Assembly: GCA_000507305.1 (NCBI GenBank)
Contig: DF240221.1
Span: forward strand, 1 to 64,000
From: Breviolum minutum Mf 1.05b.01
Lineage: Eukaryota > Sar > Dinophyceae > Suessiales > Symbiodiniaceae
Direction: 5' to 3'
Length of the DNA: 64,000 bases
Numbering within the stretch: the stretch's first letter is position 1; the number at the start of each line of letters is the position of its first letter. This document shows, in pieces, positions 60,470 to 64,000 of the stretch. A program made the translations under genes and the position numbers. The notes below the pieces were generated by a model. The model did not search any database, was not told the DNA's origin, and saw only the letters and a list, made by a program, of their open reading frames with translations.

Positions 60470-61140
60470 AATTCAAGTTGTGACAGCGGTTTCCTGGGTT
60501 GACTTAGATACCAAAAACGAAGGGTTTTGAATTTGGGTACAAGCTGTGATGCTGTGATACAACTGGGAAGCGACAATGCAAAGTTAAGGCCAAAATGATC
60601 CCATCGATTTTGATTTCATGCTGTGAATGGTTGACCCAGGTTGCTGCGTTCTTCCAGTGCTGTTTTCATATTGAAATATTCGCAGGGTGCTCATGCCTCT
60701 TCTGGTCAGGTAAATCCTGCATACCTGCAGGGAACTTGACCAAAACCAATGGGTTTTTGAATCTCGAAAAGGATGCAGCCTGATGCAGCTGGTGCATTGC
60801 TTCCTGCTTGAGGGCAAGCATTTTTGCGACAAAAAATCTGAATTGAGCTCAGGTCCTAAGCTGCGCTCGCGCAAGGCGAAGGTAACACCGCAGGCGCCGT
60901 TGGCAAGATGTTGGCTTGAGGGAACGCAGTTGAATGCAGGGAGTAGGTGTACGTAAAGCTGGAGAAATATGCTGACATGCCGATTTTTTTTTGGTCTAAC
61001 TTACCCCACCATGTCTTCCCAGGAAGAAATAACGGGCTTTACCAGGAGACAATAGCCCGTAGGGGCGAGTAGGTTTCCATCACGGTCAGTCGCTGGCTTC
61101 AGATTTCCAGCCAGGAGATCTGGTGATGAGCTTTTTGTTG
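60470..61140. other. no gene recognised
   Basis: Nothing supported. Confidence 0.4.
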
Positions 61141-61202
61141 GAAATTAAATATATATATATATGATCCCGGTTCGCGGTTCGCTACCACCCCCCCCCCCCC
61201 CC
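61141..61202. repeat. (AT)n followed by poly-C
   Basis: AT run near 61,149-61,162, and 15 consecutive C at about 61,188-61,202. Confidence 0.9.
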
Positions 61203-61362
61203 ACATGGTATGGTCCCAAAACCTGCGTTTTGCAGCATTCCGCATGAAAACGTTGTATTTGCAGTGTTTTTTGCATGGTGCGTTGCTGGCGCGGTCCGCA
61301 AACCTGCAAATTCGTTGGATTTTTGCAACCAACCTTCCGAAAACGTGTTATTTGCAATGTTT
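61203..61362. repeat. diverged tandem repeat running into the assembly gap
   Basis: The sequence ttgcagcattccgcatgaaa-acg, then tatttgcagtg recurs about 100 bp later as ttgcaaccaaccttccgaaa-acg, then ttatttgcaatg, right up to the first N. This suggests a longer tandem array inside the gap. Confidence 0.6.
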
Positions 61363-61960
61363 NNNNNNNNNNNNNNNNNNNNNNNNNNNNNNNNNNNNNN
61401 NNNNNNNNNNNNNNNNNNNNNNNNNNNNNNNNNNNNNNNNNNNNNNNNNNNNNNNNNNNNNNNNNNNNNNNNNNNNNNNNNNNNNNNNNNNNNNNNNNNN
61501 NNNNNNNNNNNNNNNNNNNNNNNNNNNNNNNNNNNNNNNNNNNNNNNNNNNNNNNNNNNNNNNNNNNNNNNNNNNNNNNNNNNNNNNNNNNNNNNNNNNN
61601 NNNNNNNNNNNNNNNNNNNNNNNNNNNNNNNNNNNNNNNNNNNNNNNNNNNNNNNNNNNNNNNNNNNNNNNNNNNNNNNNNNNNNNNNNNNNNNNNNNNN
61701 NNNNNNNNNNNNNNNNNNNNNNNNNNNNNNNNNNNNNNNNNNNNNNNNNNNNNNNNNNNNNNNNNNNNNNNNNNNNNNNNNNNNNNNNNNNNNNNNNNNN
61801 NNNNNNNNNNNNNNNNNNNNNNNNNNNNNNNNNNNNNNNNNNNNNNNNNNNNNNNNNNNNNNNNNNNNNNNNNNNNNNNNNNNNNNNNNNNNNNNNNNNN
61901 NNNNNNNNNNNNNNNNNNNNNNNNNNNNNNNNNNNNNNNNNNNNNNNNNNNNNNNNNNNN
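61363..61960. other. assembly gap (598 N)
   Basis: Continuous N. Frames crossing it have no meaning. Confidence 1.
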
Positions 61961-62043
61961 TATATATTTTTTTTTTTCCACTCTGTCGAAGCGCGAGCGC
62001 TGCCTGATTGTCCATGCAAGGGCCGACTTCCAGACTTAAGAAG

Positions 62044-64000
62044 TCAGCCCCAAAAATCGGGTCCCATCCTGGTGCCCTCCACATCCAGGGAGTAGGGATC
62101 AAAAGGTAGCCAAGCGTTCGGGGCGAGCTTAGGCCAGGCAAGTGCCACTGTACTGGCAACGGACCTGGCCACACTGAAGCACTGTACTGCCTCCGCAATC
62201 GCCTGACATAAATTCGGCGGGAATTCTTTTGCCCGGCTGGTCTTCCAACTACCATCGCTGTTCTGGCCGCCAAGGCTTTCAAAAGGACCCTTGAACGTCG
62301 CAAGCCGTCTCTGATGGCGAGGAAAACTCGGCAAGCGAAGAAGCATGAAGGTCGTAGGCTTCAGAGAAACCTGACCAAGAGGTCCCTGACAGAACGTGTA
62401 TTGGAAGCATGAATCGTACAGGCAAAGTCTCCTCATGAAGGTCGATGCCCAAATGGTAAAACGCCCTTCTGAGGGCAGGCATCCCTTCGGATGTTCAATG
62501 GAAGCACATCCGCCTCCAATCAGCAGCCAACTGGCAAAGACAATCGCCACAAAAAATAGGGCATTGCCCACAGTGATCTGCCGTAATTCCTTGCCATCCA
62601 GGCCTGGAAGGCACCAGGGAAAAGACCACGACCTCAATGGTCTCGGCTTCAAGCACCCCGGTGGAGGGGGCAGATGCCTCGCCTCTGTGTACGTCTCACA
62701 GGGCGGTGAGGCATGCATGCCGATCACCACCCCATCCAAGATCTTCCCTTTCCATAGATTCTGGATCCGTGCATCCAAAAGGTTGCCTTCCTCCTGGTCA
62801 ATGCACATGTCCAGGCAAATAGGCCAAACCACGCGGCCTTGAAAGTCCATGCCCCAAATCTGAGAGCCGATGTCGTCTGCTCTGCGGTGACCAGAAAAGA
62901 GGATCAGGTAGAACACCTCCGAAGGGAAGGCTTGCCTGGGGACCTGATCACCAGGGCGCCAGTCCAAAACCTCCTCCTGCCAACTGTGCTCTATGGAAGC
63001 GAGGCGGCTAGGGAAGAGTGCATTGCTGTCATTACCACATCTCGGTCTCGTAGAACTGGTACGAAGTCCCATCCACACCGGGAGTGATCCATACTCTTTT
63101 TCCCAGCCTCTAAGCACTTCCTCTTTCGACTTCAAGGGCTGGCGAACCAACTGGCGCGCAGGGGCATAGGAGTGCAAGACTGCTGCTAAGCGGTCCTGTG
63201 CTTCAAGAACCAACTCGAAATCATCCTGCCTCCAACAAACTTCATCAATCATGTCAGTGAGTCTGCCAGCAAAGCTCTGATGGCACTCATAGGGGCATAG
63301 GTTCATAGCTTTGATGAGGTCGTCCGTGAAAAGCCACCAAGTATGCTCACAGAGCGGCCACACTCCATCAACATCTTGCCATTTTGCAATGAAGGTGCGT
63401 TGAGCCTCCTGGATAGGGGCAATGCCTTCCATCACCGGCCGTTCTTGAGGAGCAATGGGTTCAATGTTAACCGTTGGAACCACGGTAGCGCCTTCATAGT
63501 TGACCGGCAGCCTGGAAAGGTTCGAGCGGACACCCGAACGCCTTTCCTGTAAAGCAACAGTAGCGGCTTCTTCGTCAAGTCTATTCGCGGTCTCCTCGTC
63601 AATGGCAGCGGAGTGCATCAGCAGCCACGGGAGGCATCGTTTGGAGGAGTACTGAAGGTGGACAATGAGGCGAGGCCTCGTTCCAAAACCTTTACCGCAT
63701 GCAATGCAGGTAGTCGTCGGAGAGAAACGACGTGCTGCAACTCTGACATTGTGAGCCTTGAAACGATGTGTCGCAAGACTTGCCGCATCACGGAAATATC
63801 TGCTGCATTCAGGGCAGGCCACTCGAGATGACGGAGAGTCCATAGCGGCATCAACAGGGGAGGGTACATGCCATCCCCCCTCCTTCAAGATAAGACGCTG
63901 AGTGTCATCTGCCCATTTGAGGTCAGCAAGCTGCTGTAGAAAGTGCTTGTTAGTCCTCCTGGCAACCCTCAAAGCACGATGTAGATCGGTTGCAAAAGTA
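62044..64000 (-). CDS. LINE ORF2 C-terminal region: zinc fingers plus a DNA-cytosine-methyltransferase-like domain (5' end beyond window)
   Basis: An uninterrupted minus-strand frame from the window edge to a stop at 62044 (642 residues counted from a TTG at 63972; the frame is still open beyond). It has a C2H2-like finger (C53-x2-C56, H69, H74) and a second finger-like C89-x2-C92...H105...C113. From about residue 350 comes a Rossmann-type methyltransferase pattern: L-F-S-G-H-R-R-A-D-D-I (motif I, 358-368), I-C-L-D-M-C-I-D (motif II), then A-S-P-P-C-E-T-Y (421-428, motif IV with candidate catalytic Cys425). I-E-H-P (492-495, in place of motif VI ENV) and S-L-K-P-T-T (536-541) follow. Reverse transcriptase would lie upstream on the minus strand, off the window. 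LINE identity is inferred from fingers following an RT-tail-like A-L-R-V-A-R-R. The intact frame suggests recent activity. Confidence 0.75.
   Translation of the reverse strand, partial: TFATDLHRALRVARRTNKHFLQQLADLKWADDTQRLILKEGGWHVPSPVDAAMDSPSSRVACPECSRYFRDAASLATHRFKAHNVRVAARRFSPTTTCIACGKGFGTRPRLIVHLQYSSKRCLPWLLMHSAAIDEETANRLDEEAATVALQERRSGVRSNLSRLPVNYEGATVVPTVNIEPIAPQERPVMEGIAPIQEAQRTFIAKWQDVDGVWPLCEHTWWLFTDDLIKAMNLCPYECHQSFAGRLTDMIDEVCWRQDDFELVLEAQDRLAAVLHSYAPARQLVRQPLKSKEEVLRGWEKEYGSLPVWMGLRTSSTRPRCGNDSNALFPSRLASIEHSWQEEVLDWRPGDQVPRQAFPSEVFYLILFSGHRRADDIGSQIWGMDFQGRVVWPICLDMCIDQEEGNLLDARIQNLWKGKILDGVVIGMHASPPCETYTEARHLPPPPGCLKPRPLRSWSFPWCLPGLDGKELRQITVGNALFFVAIVFASWLLIGGGCASIEHPKGCLPSEGRFTIWASTFMRRLCLYDSCFQYTFCQGPLGQVSLKPTTFMLLRLPSFPRHQRRLATFKGPFESLGGQNSDGSWKTSRAKEFPPNLCQAIAEAVQCFSVARSVASTVALAWPKLAPNAWLPFDPYSLDVEGTRMGPDFWG

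Noticed and set aside
61145..62303. Several long frames of 223-373 codons
   Set aside because: They are made mostly of the N gap and have no coding meaning.

Overview
The window looks like nuclear DNA of a dinoflagellate, most likely Suessiales/Symbiodiniaceae. The reasons are the large, gene-poor and microsatellite-rich sequence, coding sequence cut into exons of about 30-200 bp, introns whose 5' ends often read GC (occasionally GA) instead of GT, all recognisable host genes on one strand, and decayed LINE retroelements. This is inference from architecture. No rRNA, tRNA or spliced-leader sequence was found to confirm it.

Layout. 0-7 kb is a graveyard of nested, frameshifted LINE fragments on both strands, with several copies of a LINE 3' tail. 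From about 8.3 to 60.5 kb there is a run of multi-exon genes, all on the + strand: a small unknown gene (8.4-8.9 kb); an unknown disordered/helical protein (9.2-14.3); a coiled-coil protein (15.3-17.3); a glycerolipid acyltransferase (19.3-20.8); Pro/Ser-rich exons (21.0-23.8); a phytanoyl-CoA-dioxygenase-like enzyme (24.9-27.2); an unknown protein (28.2-29.3); a CDPK-like kinase with eroded catalytic and EF-hand motifs (30.7-36.9); an ABHD13/Bem46-type serine hydrolase (39.6-45.5); a GH47 alpha-mannosidase (48.0-52.3); and a DnaJ-ferredoxin fusion (55.0-59.3), followed by a last unknown terminal exon (60.2-60.5). The right edge has an assembly gap (61,363-61,960) and then, on the - strand, the 3' half of an intact LINE ORF. 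That ORF carries zinc fingers and a C-terminal domain resembling a DNA cytosine methyltransferase.

The host genes do not form an operon-like pathway; they are unrelated functions in a one-way cluster, as is usual for dinoflagellates. Exons were called by reading frame, splice-compatible phases and family motifs. Where two exons join in phase to rebuild a family motif (acyltransferase, PhyH, hydrolase, mannosidase, DnaJ-ferredoxin) the call is strong. Isolated open exons are weaker and are marked so. Exon ends are good to a few bases.
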